A stretch of 64,000 nucleotides of DNA from Photobacterium profundum SS9. Lineage in GTDB: Bacteria > Pseudomonadota > Gammaproteobacteria > Enterobacterales > Vibrionaceae. The notes beneath the pieces were generated by a model. It was not told the DNA's origin. It ran no database searches and saw only the letters and a list, made by a program, of their open reading frames with translations. Of this stretch, positions 8,714 through 18,412 are shown in pieces (the first letter of the stretch is position 1; the number at the start of each line of letters is the position of its first letter). The DNA lies in contig NC_006370.1 in assembly GCF_000196255.1 (NCBI RefSeq), forward strand, positions 1,870,887 through 1,934,886, in the 5' to 3' direction. The position numbers and the translations under genes are program-made.

Positions 8714-8995
8714 CTAAGCTTTGATTCTGTTGTTGCGAACTAAGCCGCGCCGCACGTTTTTGCAGAGTTTTCCAAAGCTATATAGCTCATCAAAAGTAGG
8801 GGATATACCTCGATCTATAGCGTATTGCCAGTAGGTGAGGTCTGTATCTACAAGTTCCATGAGTTTTTTAGGGCATCCCATACAGCTATTATCAATGCCA
8901 CATACAAAAGTATCGGAGTCATATAATGGAAACTCCTTTTTGACGGCATCAATGATTTGTTGCATAGCGGTAATTCTGTCGGGTTTCTTGCTCAT
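8714..8995 (-). CDS. small cysteine-motif protein, 93 aa
   Basis: The protein has three close cysteines, FVCGIDNSCMGCPKKL (about residues 31-46), and a fourth near the C-terminus (KLCKNVRRGLVR), enough for a zinc or iron-sulfur site. The rest is mixed helix with no membrane segment. The overall pattern recalls small conserved Vibrionaceae proteins of unknown function. No partner gene is adjacent. Confidence 0.65.
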   Translation of the reverse strand: MSKKPDRITAMQQIIDAVKKEFPLYDSDTFVCGIDNSCMGCPKKLMELVDTDLTYWQYAIDRGISPTFDELYSFGKLCKNVRRGLVRNNRIKA

Positions 8996-9356
8996 ACTAA
9001 CGGTGATTTCTCTAAAAGTTGAAGTGAGTATTATAAAGTGAGTTACTGTGGTGGCAACTCCGCAAAAGTGGTAATTGAATATTCAATTTTGTTCTTTCTT
9101 AGTTAGCCTTACAGCATTCATTTGTTCAACATCCTTACTCTTTGATAAACAAACAGTGTTCGCACATTTTAGATGTCATACACCTCAATCAAATGATATA
9201 TTAATTATGCATGTTATTGCTGTGATCATCAGCATGAGTGTTAAGTCGGTTGCTATTGTGTGTCGTTTAGTAATGCATCAGATACGGTGCTGTGAATAGA
9301 TGCAGGATAACGATCGTTGAATAAAGGCTGTCAGCACATAAAAGGAAGTATCAACA
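8996..9356. other. intergenic, no gene supported
   Basis: An open frame at 9075-9299 has poor composition (clustered Cys, no ribosome site) and I do not call it. No hairpin terminator or operator stands out. Confidence 0.4.
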
Positions 9357-9800
9357 ATGTATGGTTTTCTATTGGCAATTCATATCCTGTCTGCCACTAT
9401 TTGGACTGGTGGACATATCGTTTTATCCTTTGTTATTTTACCGAGCGTTTTAAAAAATCGTTCGCCTCAAGAGTTACTCAAATTTGAAGAGGCATATGAA
9501 AAAATAGGCATGCCTGCGCTCATTCTTCAGGTAATTAGTGGGTTAATGCTAGCGTATCACTTAGTGCCAAATGTGTCTTTGTGGTTTGATTTCTCTAATC
9601 CGTTAGCTCATGGAATCGTAGCAAAATTAAGTTTACTTGCGCTGACTGTAATGTTTGCGCTAGATGCGAGATTTCGAGTGATACCTAAATTATCAGAAGA
9701 AAATCTAGTTGATATGGCGTTACATATCATTCCAGTGACTATTCTATCAATTTTGTTTGTATTAGTCGGTGTATCGTTTCGTACAGGATGGTTGATGTAA
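9357..9800 (+). CDS. CopD-like integral membrane protein
   Basis: 147 residues with four predicted membrane segments. MYGFLLAIHILSATIWTGGH carries the His residues and Trp-x-Gly-Gly pattern at the start of CopD/DUF2269-like proteins, and another His occurs in HIIPVTILSILFVLVG. Such proteins are linked to copper handling or bind heme through the conserved histidines; which applies here is unknown. A strong AAGGAAG precedes the ATG. It stands alone, with an IS directly downstream. Confidence 0.7.
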   Translation: MYGFLLAIHILSATIWTGGHIVLSFVILPSVLKNRSPQELLKFEEAYEKIGMPALILQVISGLMLAYHLVPNVSLWFDFSNPLAHGIVAKLSLLALTVMFALDARFRVIPKLSEENLVDMALHIIPVTILSILFVLVGVSFRTGWLM

Positions 9801-9899
9801 GTATTTACCGATCAAGAATAATGGTATGGACCCTCTCCCCCCAATCGGCTTCAAATGAGCCATATTGAAGTTGATGTTCAATAGCGCAGAGAGGGTCAC

Positions 9900-10916
9900 A
9901 TGAATAGTTTAACGATTGGTTTAGATACTGCAAAGTCTGTCTTTCATGCCGTTGAAAAAAACAGTAGAGGGCGTGTACTGAGCAAAGCCAAACTAACACG
10001 AGCTAAGTTATTTACTTATTTTGCGAATAAACCACCCTGTACAGTTGCTTTAGAAGCTTGCGGAGCCAGCCATTATTGGTGTCGAGTAATCTCAGCCTAT
10101 GGTCATAAGGCTGTCATGATTGCTCCCCAGTATGTTGCAAGTCATCGTAAAGGCAATAAAAATGATTTTAACGACGCGAATGCTATTGCGGATGTTGCCC
10201 AGCGGGATGATATAAGGACAGTTCCGTACAAAAGTATTGAACAGCAAGATATTCAATTACTGCATAGAGTAAGGGAACGGCTTGTAAGGCAGAGAACAGC
10301 TTTAGGTAATCAGACTCGAGGATTATTATCAGAATATGGCATTGTTCTTCGCCAAGGGTTAGCCCATCTTCGCAAAGAATTACCGTTTATTCTGGAAGAG
10401 AGTAATAATGAGCTTACTGAGTTAGCCCGCCGCCAGTTCTTTTTATTACATGAAGAGCTCCTTGTTTTAGATGAGAAGGTAAAGCAAGCCGATAATGAAA
10501 TACAGCGAGTTGCACTTTCACACCCTATATCACAGCGGTTAATGACAATGTCAGGTGTTGGACCGATTATCTCTACAATACTTTTGGTTGCGCTAGGTAA
10601 AGGTGAGCACTTCCGAAATGGTCGCCACTTTTCCGCTTGGTGTGGTTTAGTTCCTAAGCAACATTCTACCGGAGATAAGGCGCGTTTATTAGGGATAAGT
10701 AAGCGAGGTAATACTTACATTCGAACTCAATTGATCAATGGCGCTAGAAGTGCATTGAGAAATGCGAGTAATAAAAATGATCAAGTTAGCCGTTGGGCAG
10801 CGAGCCTGGCAGAGCGAATAGGTTTTAACAAAGCCTGTGTTGCTTTGGCGAATAAAATGGCAAGATTCGCTTGGGCGATGGTACATAATGGACAAGATTA
10901 TCAGCTAAAACCTTAA
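9900..10916 (+). CDS. IS110-family transposase
   Basis: 338 residues. The N-terminal RuvC-like DEDD domain shows IGLDTAKSVF (first Asp), VALEACGASHYW (Glu) and KNDFNDANAIADV (the two further Asp). The C-terminal Tnp_20 domain has MSGVGPIISTILLVALG and the serine-containing KARLLGISKRGNTYIR, where the family's catalytic Ser lies. Length and both domains are complete, so the enzyme is probably active. Members of this family use an RNA made from the element's own non-coding end to choose the target. Confidence 0.92.
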   Translation: MNSLTIGLDTAKSVFHAVEKNSRGRVLSKAKLTRAKLFTYFANKPPCTVALEACGASHYWCRVISAYGHKAVMIAPQYVASHRKGNKNDFNDANAIADVAQRDDIRTVPYKSIEQQDIQLLHRVRERLVRQRTALGNQTRGLLSEYGIVLRQGLAHLRKELPFILEESNNELTELARRQFFLLHEELLVLDEKVKQADNEIQRVALSHPISQRLMTMSGVGPIISTILLVALGKGEHFRNGRHFSAWCGLVPKQHSTGDKARLLGISKRGNTYIRTQLINGARSALRNASNKNDQVSRWAASLAERIGFNKACVALANKMARFAWAMVHNGQDYQLKP

Positions 10917-11160
10917 CCCACATAATGTAAGTTAAGGCTAAATACATCCACTCACTGAATTGCACAAGACATGATATTGATGATTAAAGGCTCATAACCA
11001 CCTTATAAAACTCAGGTAATACCAAAGGCTGTAAGGCCGTTAGAATGATATGAAGATAAGGTGCGAAATCCATCAGGGCTAGAGAATTCACATTCTCAAC
11101 TAAGCCGAATATATGGCAGCAAACGAGTTTCATTAATCTTCATCATTATGCCTTGCAATG
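10917..11160 (+). ncRNA. candidate bridge/seek RNA region of the IS110-type element
   Basis: This 244-nt non-coding stretch between the transposase stop and the right inverted repeat has no open frame worth calling. In IS1111-group elements the guide (bridge or seek) RNA is made from this side. The position and length are the evidence; I did not fold the RNA or identify its guide loops. Short self-complementary parts exist, such as AGGCTGTAAGGCC near 11025, but structure is unproven. Confidence 0.35.
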
Positions 11161-11200
11161 CGAGAGGGTCCATATATGCAATGCGAGAGGGTCCATATAT
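11155..11200. repeat. two tandem 23-bp copies at the IS110 right end
   Basis: GCAATGCGAGAGGGTCCATA plus TAT is repeated exactly at 11155-11177 and 11178-11200. Each copy contains the inverse of the left-end sequence at 9825-9837. Confidence 0.9.
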
Positions 11201-11224
11201 GGTATTAGACGTTGAAGGAAGTAT

Positions 11225-11647
11225 ATGGAAATTAAAATATTTTCTGAACAATACCGAAATGCATTGCGAAGCATCTATCTCGAATCAAGAAAATCTACTT
11301 TTACTTGGCTAGAGACCAGTACATACCAGTTATTAGATTTTGATCAAGATACAGAAGAAGAACGTATTCACGTAGCACTTGAGGGTGATGATGTTTTAGG
11401 GTTTATCTCTGTGTGGGAGCCTGACAATTTCATCCATCACCTTTATGTGTCCGATCATGCCAATGGAATAGGTGTGGGTACACAATTGTTAGAAACCGCC
11501 AAAAATTTAAGCGATAAACCGCTAACGTTGAAATGCATGAACAAAAATGACATGGCGCTAAAATTCTATGCGTCAAAAGGCTTTGTTATTGCGTCTCAAG
11601 GGTCTAATGATTATTGTGATTACTACGTAATGACCAATCGTCTATAA
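11225..11647 (+). CDS. GNAT-family N-acetyltransferase
   Basis: 140 residues. The acetyl-CoA-binding motif A is visible as FIHHLYVSDHANGIGVGTQL followed by LETAK (about 74-100; the Q/RxxGxG/A loop appears as NGIGVG). Motif B follows as NDMALKFYASKGFVI. Substrate unknown. GAAGGAAG precedes the ATG, and its leader begins directly at the IS110 right end, so the element may have replaced the native promoter. The next gene starts 39 bp downstream and may be co-transcribed. Confidence 0.85.
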   Translation: MEIKIFSEQYRNALRSIYLESRKSTFTWLETSTYQLLDFDQDTEEERIHVALEGDDVLGFISVWEPDNFIHHLYVSDHANGIGVGTQLLETAKNLSDKPLTLKCMNKNDMALKFYASKGFVIASQGSNDYCDYYVMTNRL

Positions 11648-11686
11648 AGGTTTAGTTAGTCGAAATTGAGGTTAATAAGGAGCACC

Positions 11687-12463
11687 ATGGAAGAGCTTCA
11701 AGGCGGTCGAGAAGGGCTAATTAAACGTTTAGGTGATAGGGTTTATCGACCTTGTGGTTTTTGGTCTCAATCGATTCATCATTTATTTACACACCTTAAA
11801 GCTGAGCAGTTTTATTCAGCACCAGAAGCATTTGGTTTTGATAATAACGGCAATGAAATTCTCTCATATATCGTGGGAGATGTTTATAACTACCCGCTAG
11901 TGGGTGCTATTGCGACAACTGAAGCACTTTGTTCAGCAGCTGCGTTGTTGTGTCAGTACCACGATGCCACTGTATCTTTTGTTCAACGTGAACAATGCAG
12001 TGATTTGAAGTGGCTTTTACCCATAAGAGAGCCACAAGAGGTTATCTGTCATGGCGATTATGCGCCATATAATGTGGCATTAAATGGTTGTAATGTTGTT
12101 GGTATCTTTGATTTTGACACCGCACATCCTGCGCCAAGAGTTTGGGATGTCGCTTATGCTGTTTATTGTTGGGCTCCTTTTAAAACGAATACTTATGATT
12201 CATTAGGTGATCTTGCAGCACAATCGATACGTGCAAAGCAATTTTGTGATTCTTATGGTCTATCAAATGAAAGCCGTGAGCATTTAGTCGATACCATGAT
12301 CACTAGAGTACAAACATTGGTAGATTATATGTGTGATGAAGCAACCAGAGGTAATGAGGCGTTTATTGCGAATCTTAAAGACGGTCATCATTTAGCGTAT
12401 CTTGCAGACATTGAATATTTACAGCGTAATAAAGCGTATATCACACGGTGTTTATTTAGCTGA
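11687..12463 (+). CDS. aminoglycoside-phosphotransferase-fold (APH) kinase
   Basis: 258 residues from the ATG at 11687, which has AAGGAG 4 bases upstream. The catalytic loop VICHGDYAPYNVALNG (HGDxxxxN) and the metal-binding VVGIFDFDTAHPAPRVWDVA (DFD) are intact. The N-terminal nucleotide-binding lobe is short. This fold covers antibiotic kinases, choline/homoserine kinases and many small-molecule kinases; nothing here points to resistance. Probably in one transcript with the preceding acetyltransferase. Confidence 0.8.
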   Translation: MEELQGGREGLIKRLGDRVYRPCGFWSQSIHHLFTHLKAEQFYSAPEAFGFDNNGNEILSYIVGDVYNYPLVGAIATTEALCSAAALLCQYHDATVSFVQREQCSDLKWLLPIREPQEVICHGDYAPYNVALNGCNVVGIFDFDTAHPAPRVWDVAYAVYCWAPFKTNTYDSLGDLAAQSIRAKQFCDSYGLSNESREHLVDTMITRVQTLVDYMCDEATRGNEAFIANLKDGHHLAYLADIEYLQRNKAYITRCLFS

Positions 12464-12516
12464 AATGAGGATCTTGAAGCTTCTTCGTGGTAATCAGGTG
12501 TTTTTTCTTTTGATAT

Positions 12517-13170
12517 TTAATCTGTACCAATTAAAACGGATTCATGGTTATCTAGCCATTGAGGGTACTTTTTCATTGCTTTAGAAAACAGTGGATTTTG
12601 ATAATGTGTATTTAACCAGCGTTGAATGTTTGTATAGGGGGAGTGTAGATACCACTTTCGATCAACACGGGAAAATTGACGTACAAAAGGTAAAAGTGCG
12701 TAATCAGCTAAACAAGGTTTATCACCCATCAAATACTCACTGCTCGTTAAGCGCCCTTCAAGATCAGTAATGAAAATCTCGCACTGGTTGCGATAAAACA
12801 CTTCTGCTATATCATGATAACGAGCGGCAACTTTATATTTCTCTAACGATTCGACAAACTCATTGTCGTTATGGTGAATCAGGTTAAGCATGCTTGGAAA
12901 AGCCCGAGAGTCTTCTTTAAAAAGTAGATTACTCGGATCGCTTTGTTGCAATGCCCAAAGCATTATATCAAGACTTTCATCAATGATGGTTGAATCGGCA
13001 AGCACTAACACCGGGACTGTTGCTTTAGGTGACACTGCGATCATCTCGGCAGGAATATTTTTCATCACAATATCGCGTAACATAACAGGCTGCTTTGCCA
13101 ATAGTATTCCTATTCTTGCTCGCATGGCATAAGGGCATCGTCGTAAAGAATACAGTATTGGAAGCGTCAT
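12517..13170 (-). CDS. glutathione S-transferase-like protein
   Basis: 217 residues from the ATG at 13168-13170; the open frame continues 28 codons upstream without a ribosome site. A thioredoxin-fold N-terminus ILYSLRRCPYAMRARIGILL has a CPYA motif with Cys at about 12, as in glutaredoxin-2/omega-type GSTs. VPVLVLADSTIIDES holds the cis-Pro and the ES glutathione-binding pair. A helical C-terminal domain follows with KPCLADYALLPFVRQF. Likely a thiol transferase; substrate unknown. Confidence 0.85.
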   Translation of the reverse strand: MTLPILYSLRRCPYAMRARIGILLAKQPVMLRDIVMKNIPAEMIAVSPKATVPVLVLADSTIIDESLDIMLWALQQSDPSNLLFKEDSRAFPSMLNLIHHNDNEFVESLEKYKVAARYHDIAEVFYRNQCEIFITDLEGRLTSSEYLMGDKPCLADYALLPFVRQFSRVDRKWYLHSPYTNIQRWLNTHYQNPLFSKAMKKYPQWLDNHESVLIGTD

Positions 13171-13326
13171 GTTATTGCCTATATATGTATAGATTATATG
13201 AGCGATAGTATCGCTATTTCTTGTTAAAAATAAACAAAAAAAAGCTAACCTCATATTGAACTCTGACGAGTTACTATGCGATCAGCTTTATTTTTTTATT
13301 ACACTATGCGACTTTTTTGTGTCTGA

Positions 13327-14913
13327 TTATGCTTTATTTGATAGGTACTCGTTGAACGTACCTTGGAAGTTAATCATTTTATTATCTTTAATGTCGATAA
13401 TGCGTGTAGCCAGTGATGAAACGAATTCACGGTCGTGGCTAACGAAAATAAGCGTACCTTGGTACACTTTTAATGCGTTGTTTAATGCTTCAATCGCTTC
13501 CATATCCATGTGGTTAGTTGGTTCATCCATGATTAACACGTTAATGTCCATCAGCATTAGCATACCAAATAACAAACGGTTCTTTTCACCACCAGAGCAA
13601 CTGCGTGCTTTTTTGTTTGCGTCATCTTCAGTAAATAGAAGGCGACCTAACATACCGCGAATCATAAGATCATTGTGCTTCTCAGTACGGTACTGAGAAA
13701 TCCAATCAAATAGATTTAGATCGTTATCGAAATATGCAGAGCTATCTTGTGGGCAGTAACCAACAGAGGCATTTTCAGACCACTTAATCACACCTTCATT
13801 TGGTTGTAGCTCATTCACTAAACAGCGTAAGAACGTTGATTTACCTACGCCATTTTCACCGATAACGGCAAGTTTAGCGCCAGCTTCAAGAATAAGGTCG
13901 CCACCTTCAAATAACATTTCGCCATCAAAACCGTGACCAACATCTTCAAGGACTAATGCTTGGCGGTGCATTTTTTTACCATCTTGGAATTTTAACGACG
14001 GTGTCATACGGCTTGATGATTTAACGTCATCAAGTTTGATCTTGTCTAATTTCTTCGCGCGAGAGCTAGCTTGTTTTGCTTTAGATGCGTTAGCACCAAA
14101 GCGGTTAACGAAGTCTTGTAACTCTACCATTTCAGCACTTTTCTTCGCATTACCCGCAAGTAATTGCTCTTGGATTAGTGCCGCAGCTTCCATGAAGTAT
14201 TCATAGTTACCAGGGTAAATACGCAGTTCGCCGTAATCAATGTCTGCCATATGCGTACAAACAGTGTTTAAGAAGTGTCTGTCGTGCGAGATGATGATCA
14301 TGGTGCACTTACGCTTGTTAAGTTCACCACCCAACCAGTTAATGGTGTGAATATCCAAGTTGTTGGTTGGTTCATCCAGTAACAAGATATCAGGGTTAGA
14401 AAATAATGATTGTGCAAGTAGCACACGCAACTTACGACCAGGGGCAATTTGCTGCATTGAACCGAAGTGGAATTCTTCTTCAATACCAGCTTCTAGTAAA
14501 ATATCACCCGCACGACTTTCAGCACTGTAGCCGTCCATCTCTGCGAATTCACTTTCAAGCTCACCCACTTTCATACCATCTTCTTCGCTCATTTCTGGCA
14601 GCGAATAAATGCGTTCACGTTCTTGCTTTATTTCCCAAAGCTTAGCGTCACCCATAATCACGGTGTCGATAACACTGTATTCTTCGAACGCAAATTGATC
14701 TTGGCTTAGTGTGCCAACTTTCTGGCCTGGAGTAATTGATACATTGCCAGAAGTCGGTGCTAATTCACCGCTGAGAATTTTCATCAATGTGGATTTACCA
14801 CAACCGTTAGCGCCGATTAAACCGTAGCGGTTGCCGTTACCAAATTTGGCAGAAATGTTTTCAAATAATGGCTCAGGGCCAAATTGCATTGTGATATTTG
14901 CGGTCGAGATCAA
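13327..14913 (-). CDS. ybiT: ABC-F family ATPase YbiT
   Basis: 528 residues, two ABC domains in one chain without membrane segments, as in ribosome-acting ABC-F proteins. Domain 1 has Walker [10 protein letters not shown] (about 36-44), the divergent signature [13 protein letters not shown] and Walker [14 protein letters not shown] charged P-site-tRNA linker ([20 protein letters not shown]) follows. Domain 2 has [21 protein letters not shown] and [12 protein letters not shown]. The first-domain signature and the length match E. coli YbiT. It stands alone and is leftward. Confidence 0.93.
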   Translation of the reverse strand: MISTANITMQFGPEPLFENISAKFGNGNRYGLIGANGCGKSTLMKILSGELAPTSGNVSITPGQKVGTLSQDQFAFEEYSVIDTVIMGDAKLWEIKQERERIYSLPEMSEEDGMKVGELESEFAEMDGYSAESRAGDILLEAGIEEEFHFGSMQQIAPGRKLRVLLAQSLFSNPDILLLDEPTNNLDIHTINWLGGELNKRKCTMIIISHDRHFLNTVCTHMADIDYGELRIYPGNYEYFMEAAALIQEQLLAGNAKKSAEMVELQDFVNRFGANASKAKQASSRAKKLDKIKLDDVKSSSRMTPSLKFQDGKKMHRQALVLEDVGHGFDGEMLFEGGDLILEAGAKLAVIGENGVGKSTFLRCLVNELQPNEGVIKWSENASVGYCPQDSSAYFDNDLNLFDWISQYRTEKHNDLMIRGMLGRLLFTEDDANKKARSCSGGEKNRLLFGMLMLMDINVLIMDEPTNHMDMEAIEALNNALKVYQGTLIFVSHDREFVSSLATRIIDIKDNKMINFQGTFNEYLSNKA

Positions 14914-15267
14914 AAGAGTGTCCTAGCTGTTTACTAACAGGTTAATTATCTGACTTACTGTTTATGAATAAACGAGCTCAGGATAAGTACTGCGAAAGTA
15001 AGAGACGTATTAGTGTGATTAGGGTCACGGATTATACAGAGTTTACCTTCAAGATGTCGAGTGGTAGAGGCAAGTAATACATCATTAAGATGCTTTATTT
15101 GTAAGAGAGGGGGATATCAGGTATTTATCTCATTATGACTAACGATGAGTAAGTAATGATTAAGCTGTCATTTCCCTTTTTAATCATTGGTTTACTGTTA
15201 CACTTTGCTGTGGACTCTTTGTCATACAAATTTCTTAAATATATAATAACGCTGATGATTGAGTGAA
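14914..15267. other. divergent intergenic region
   Basis: It separates leftward ybiT from a rightward phosphoesterase, so both promoters should be here. I see A/T-rich promoter-like blocks but no operator or hairpin I can defend. Confidence 0.4.
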
Positions 15268-16011
15268 ATGAGAATATACCAAGTAAGTGATTGTCACCTT
15301 CAAACTGGTAATACAGAGGCTAGCGCCAATCTAGTCCGTGCGTTACAGCATATTGAAGGCAATGGCGATGGTGCTATTTTACTGCTAACTGGCGACTTGG
15401 TTTGTAACCCTTCAGTAGATGTTTATGAGCATTTCAGAGAAATCATAGAGACTCATGTATCGATCAGTGAGATATATGCCATTGCTGGTAATCACGATGA
15501 CTTTGAAATGATGAAGGCTGTATTTAAGAGCAGTCGTATTATGGTTAAGAAAACGGTAAAACTGGCGATTGGTTGCCGGCTGATCTTTGTCGATTCAAGT
15601 CAAAAGCCTTTAACCAATATGCCGCTTGGATCGGGTCGAGTTTCAAACAAAGATCTTAGTTTGCTGAAAAAATGGTCACGAAAAACACCTTCAATCGTTG
15701 TTGTGCATCATCCCGTGGTTGATGTTGGTACAGAGTGGTTCACTCAAATAGGAATAGAAAACAAAGCAGCAGTAGTAAGAGCGATACACCATCATACTCT
15801 TTCCGTTATTAGTGGGCATGCACACTCTTTCTTCAAGGTGCCGGTAAAAGAGGGGATAAGCCAAGTTGTTTGTCCAGCTACGTGCTATGGCTTTGATCAC
15901 GCCAACCCTTGCTATGAAAGGATTGAAGAGATTGGAATTATGTATTATGGCATTGAAAGGGTTGGGGAAACGTTTGACGTACAAGAGTCCATAATACCGA
16001 TTAATTGTTAG
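15268..16011 (+). CDS. calcineurin-like metallophosphoesterase (CpdA-like)
   Basis: 247 residues. The binuclear-metal signature of class III cyclic-nucleotide phosphodiesterases is complete: DCHL (D-x-H) near the start, LLLTGDLV (GD), AIAGNHDDF (GNHD), VVVHHPVV (H) and ISGHAHSFF (GHxH). Length is close to E. coli CpdA (275). Likely hydrolyses a phosphodiester, possibly cAMP; the identity with CpdA itself is not proven. The ATG at 15268 is preferred over a TTG three codons upstream because the beta-strand begins directly after it. Confidence 0.85.
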   Translation: MRIYQVSDCHLQTGNTEASANLVRALQHIEGNGDGAILLLTGDLVCNPSVDVYEHFREIIETHVSISEIYAIAGNHDDFEMMKAVFKSSRIMVKKTVKLAIGCRLIFVDSSQKPLTNMPLGSGRVSNKDLSLLKKWSRKTPSIVVVHHPVVDVGTEWFTQIGIENKAAVVRAIHHHTLSVISGHAHSFFKVPVKEGISQVVCPATCYGFDHANPCYERIEEIGIMYYGIERVGETFDVQESIIPINC

Positions 16012-16095
16012 CATTTGTCGATAGTTTAAATGGTTACTAAGTCGTATTATGTATCCATTTAATGCCTAGTCTTTGTCAAAAAAGAGATACACAGT

Positions 16096-16433
16096 ATGAA
16101 CGATCTTTACACTTATATTGCCGCCACAAAAGGTGAAATCACTGAATTAGAACTCGTTAGCCATGAGTCGGTTGATACATCTTATAAAGATCAAGGTATC
16201 GAGGTTGACTGTACTGAATCGCTATTTACATTTTCAAATGGCGTGATTATAAAACATTGCATTGAGTCTGAGCTTTTTGAAGCCAATGAACAGGCGTGCC
16301 CATAGTGTTGGATTTCGTATGAAGTGATTTCAGAATTAGGGAATACGTTAGTACAGCCTAAAAGAAAGACATTTATAAACCATTGCCAAGAATCGTTTTG
16401 GCTCAAAATTAATAAGCAACACGCAAGCACATG
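16096..16433 (+). pseudogene. small conserved-looking gene with an in-frame amber stop
   Basis: The frame starts MNDLYTYIAATKGEITELEL and runs 69 codons to a TAG at 16303-16305. It then continues in the same frame for 42 more codons (CWISYEVISELGNTLVQPKR ... LKINKQHAST) to a TGA at 16431-16433. The downstream part has normal coding character and no start of its own. A single base change (for example TGG or CAG to TAG) explains this; readthrough is possible but less likely. Function unknown. Confidence 0.55.
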
Positions 16434-16712
16434 ATAAATTATACCCGAAAGGTGTTTACTAATTGGTACTCAATACCCTTAGTACAGTGGCTGTCTTACC
16501 ATAACCTTCTTTAGGCCCTACAAACTAAATTCTTCATAAGGTTCTTCACTGTGTTCGTCTTGTTGCAGTGAGTGTTTCTCGATTTTTTAATATCCAACCT
16601 GTTTCATTCGTTTTTTTGTGATAGATATAGCGTTTTTACATTTGGTTACATAATACTTTGTGGCTATTAAGTAGGTGGTTTTCTTATATGTAAATAACGT
16701 AGTGGTTATAAA
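16434..16712. other. intergenic region upstream of the YfcC-type carrier
   Basis: No gene. It should contain the carrier's promoter; nothing distinctive seen. Confidence 0.4.
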
Positions 16713-18239
16713 ATGGATATTATTAAAGAGTCAAAGAGAACATTTCAATTCCCAACCGCATTCACAATCTTGTTTGTAATTATGTTAGTTGCCATTGGTC
16801 TTACATGGATTGTTCCTGCTGGATCATATTCAAAATTAGCGTATAGCGAAAATGATAATACGTTACAGATAGCTAGCCCATCAGGGAATGTAACAACAGT
16901 AGCAGCAACTCAAGATGAGTTAAAAAAACTTAATGTCAACATCGATATTGAACAGTTTGTTAACGGTGTAATACGAAAGCCAATAGCAATACCAGATACT
17001 TATCAACAAGTTGAACAAGCGCCAAAAGGGTTGTTGGATGTTGCTGTTTCAATAGTAGAAGGCACAATTGAAGGTGCAGACATTATTGTTTTTATTTTGA
17101 TATTGGGTGGCATGATTGGAGTAATAAATAAAACAGGGGCATTTGATGCTGGTTTAATAAGCTTATCTGAAAAAACGAAAGGACGAGAATTCCTATTTGT
17201 TGCTTTAGTTTGTATCGTTATGGCATTGGGTGGAACCACTTGTGGTTTAGAAGAAGAAGCTGTCGCGTTTTACCCAATTCTTGTTCCTATTTTTCTAGCG
17301 CTTGGATTTGATTCTATTGTTTGCGTGGGAGCAATATTCCTTGCAGCATCCATTGGTACTGCTTTTTCAACCATCAACCCATTCTCTGTTGTTATTGCAT
17401 CTAATGCCGCTGGCATATCTTTTACTGAAGGGTTGGGTGTTAGGGCCTTTGGGTTAGTCGTTGGAACTACCGTGGTTATCGGTTATTTATATTGGTACTG
17501 TAAAAAAATTAAAGCTGATCCTTCATTTTCTTATACCTATGAAGATCGAGAATCATTTAAAGCGCGATTTTTAAAAAGTGACAACCTCTCAGGCAATGTA
17601 CCTTTCACTACGCGCCGTAAAGTAATTCTCGCTTTATTTGCAATCGCATTCCCAGTAATGATATGGGGCGTTTCTATGGGGGGATGGTGGTTTCCTCAGA
17701 TGGCGGCATCTTTCTTAACTATCGCGATAATAATTATCTTCATTTCAGGGCTAAAAGAAAAAGAAGCTGTTGAAGCTTTTACCCAAGGGGCGTCTGAGTT
17801 AGTCGCAGTCTCATTAATCATTGGAATGGCGCGTGGTGTAAATATTGTTCTTGAGCAAGGAATGGTTTCAGACACAATATTAGCCTATGCATCTGGTCTT
17901 GTATCAGGTATGCATGGCAGTGTATTTGCTGTTTCTCAAATGATTGTCTTTTTCTTCCTTGGGTTAGTTGTACCATCTTCATCTGGTCTTGCTGTTTTAG
18001 CTATGCCAATCATGGCACCACTCGCAGATACCGTGATGATACCTCGTGATATTGTGGTATCAGCCTATAACTGGGGGCAATACTCAATGCTGTTTTTAGC
18101 GCCTACAGGATTAGTTTTAGTTACCCTGCAGATGCTTGATATTCCATTTAACAAGTGGGTTAAATTCGTACTTCCTATCGTTGGCTTCTTACTTGTGTTT
18201 GGCTCTTTTCTTTTGGTTGCACAAGTCATGATGCTTTAG
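16713..18239 (+). CDS. YfcC-family membrane carrier
   Basis: 508 residues with about 12 hydrophobic segments. The N-terminal TILFVIMLVAIGLTWIVPAG and the downstream GGMIGVINKTGAFDAGL, ALGGTTCGLEEEAVAFYPIL and GTAFSTINPFSVVIASNAAG follow the YfcC/DcuC-like (COG1288) pattern. These are secondary carriers, reported or predicted for basic amino acids or short carboxylates; the substrate here is unknown. No ArcA/B/C or peptidase gene is adjacent to suggest one. A clear terminator follows. Confidence 0.85.
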   Translation: MDIIKESKRTFQFPTAFTILFVIMLVAIGLTWIVPAGSYSKLAYSENDNTLQIASPSGNVTTVAATQDELKKLNVNIDIEQFVNGVIRKPIAIPDTYQQVEQAPKGLLDVAVSIVEGTIEGADIIVFILILGGMIGVINKTGAFDAGLISLSEKTKGREFLFVALVCIVMALGGTTCGLEEEAVAFYPILVPIFLALGFDSIVCVGAIFLAASIGTAFSTINPFSVVIASNAAGISFTEGLGVRAFGLVVGTTVVIGYLYWYCKKIKADPSFSYTYEDRESFKARFLKSDNLSGNVPFTTRRKVILALFAIAFPVMIWGVSMGGWWFPQMAASFLTIAIIIIFISGLKEKEAVEAFTQGASELVAVSLIIGMARGVNIVLEQGMVSDTILAYASGLVSGMHGSVFAVSQMIVFFFLGLVVPSSSGLAVLAMPIMAPLADTVMIPRDIVVSAYNWGQYSMLFLAPTGLVLVTLQMLDIPFNKWVKFVLPIVGFLLVFGSFLLVAQVMML

Positions 18240-18274
18240 TTTGTTTAATGCATTTTTAATTAACCGACATAAAT

Positions 18275-18295
18275 AAGCCGCTCAATGAGCGGCTT
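18275..18295 (+). terminator. intrinsic terminator after the YfcC-type gene
   Basis: AAGCCGCTC, loop AAT, GAGCGGCTT: a 9-bp perfect stem followed by GTTTAATATTGTT. Confidence 0.8.
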
Positions 18296-18412
18296 GTTTA
18301 ATATTGTTACGAAGCCATATTAATACCCTATAGTGTTAAATTAATTGCCGATTCTGTTAGTTAACTACTCCGAATGTAGTAAGAATGATTCCTATTTTTA
18401 TTAGGAGTCTGC

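Larger units (their letters stand above)
9825..11197 (+). mobile_element. IS110-family (IS1111-like) insertion sequence
   Basis: It holds an IS110-type transposase gene (9900-10916). A 13-bp sequence TATGGACCCTCTC at 9825-9837 is inverted at 11162-11174 and again at 11185-11197, because the right end is a tandem 23-bp duplication. The left non-coding part is about 70 bp and the right about 245-280 bp, the asymmetry expected of the IS1111 group. ATGGTAT occurs at both outer flanks (9821-9827 and 11199-11205). IS110 elements make no conventional target duplication, so exact ends are uncertain. Confidence 0.75.

Noticed and set aside
9075..9299. 74-codon open frame
   Set aside because: No ribosome site, cysteine-rich unlikely composition and no start support.
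18388..18407. Fur-like sequence before the ABC transporter pair
   Set aside because: Only about 11 of 19 positions match, no better than A/T-rich background.
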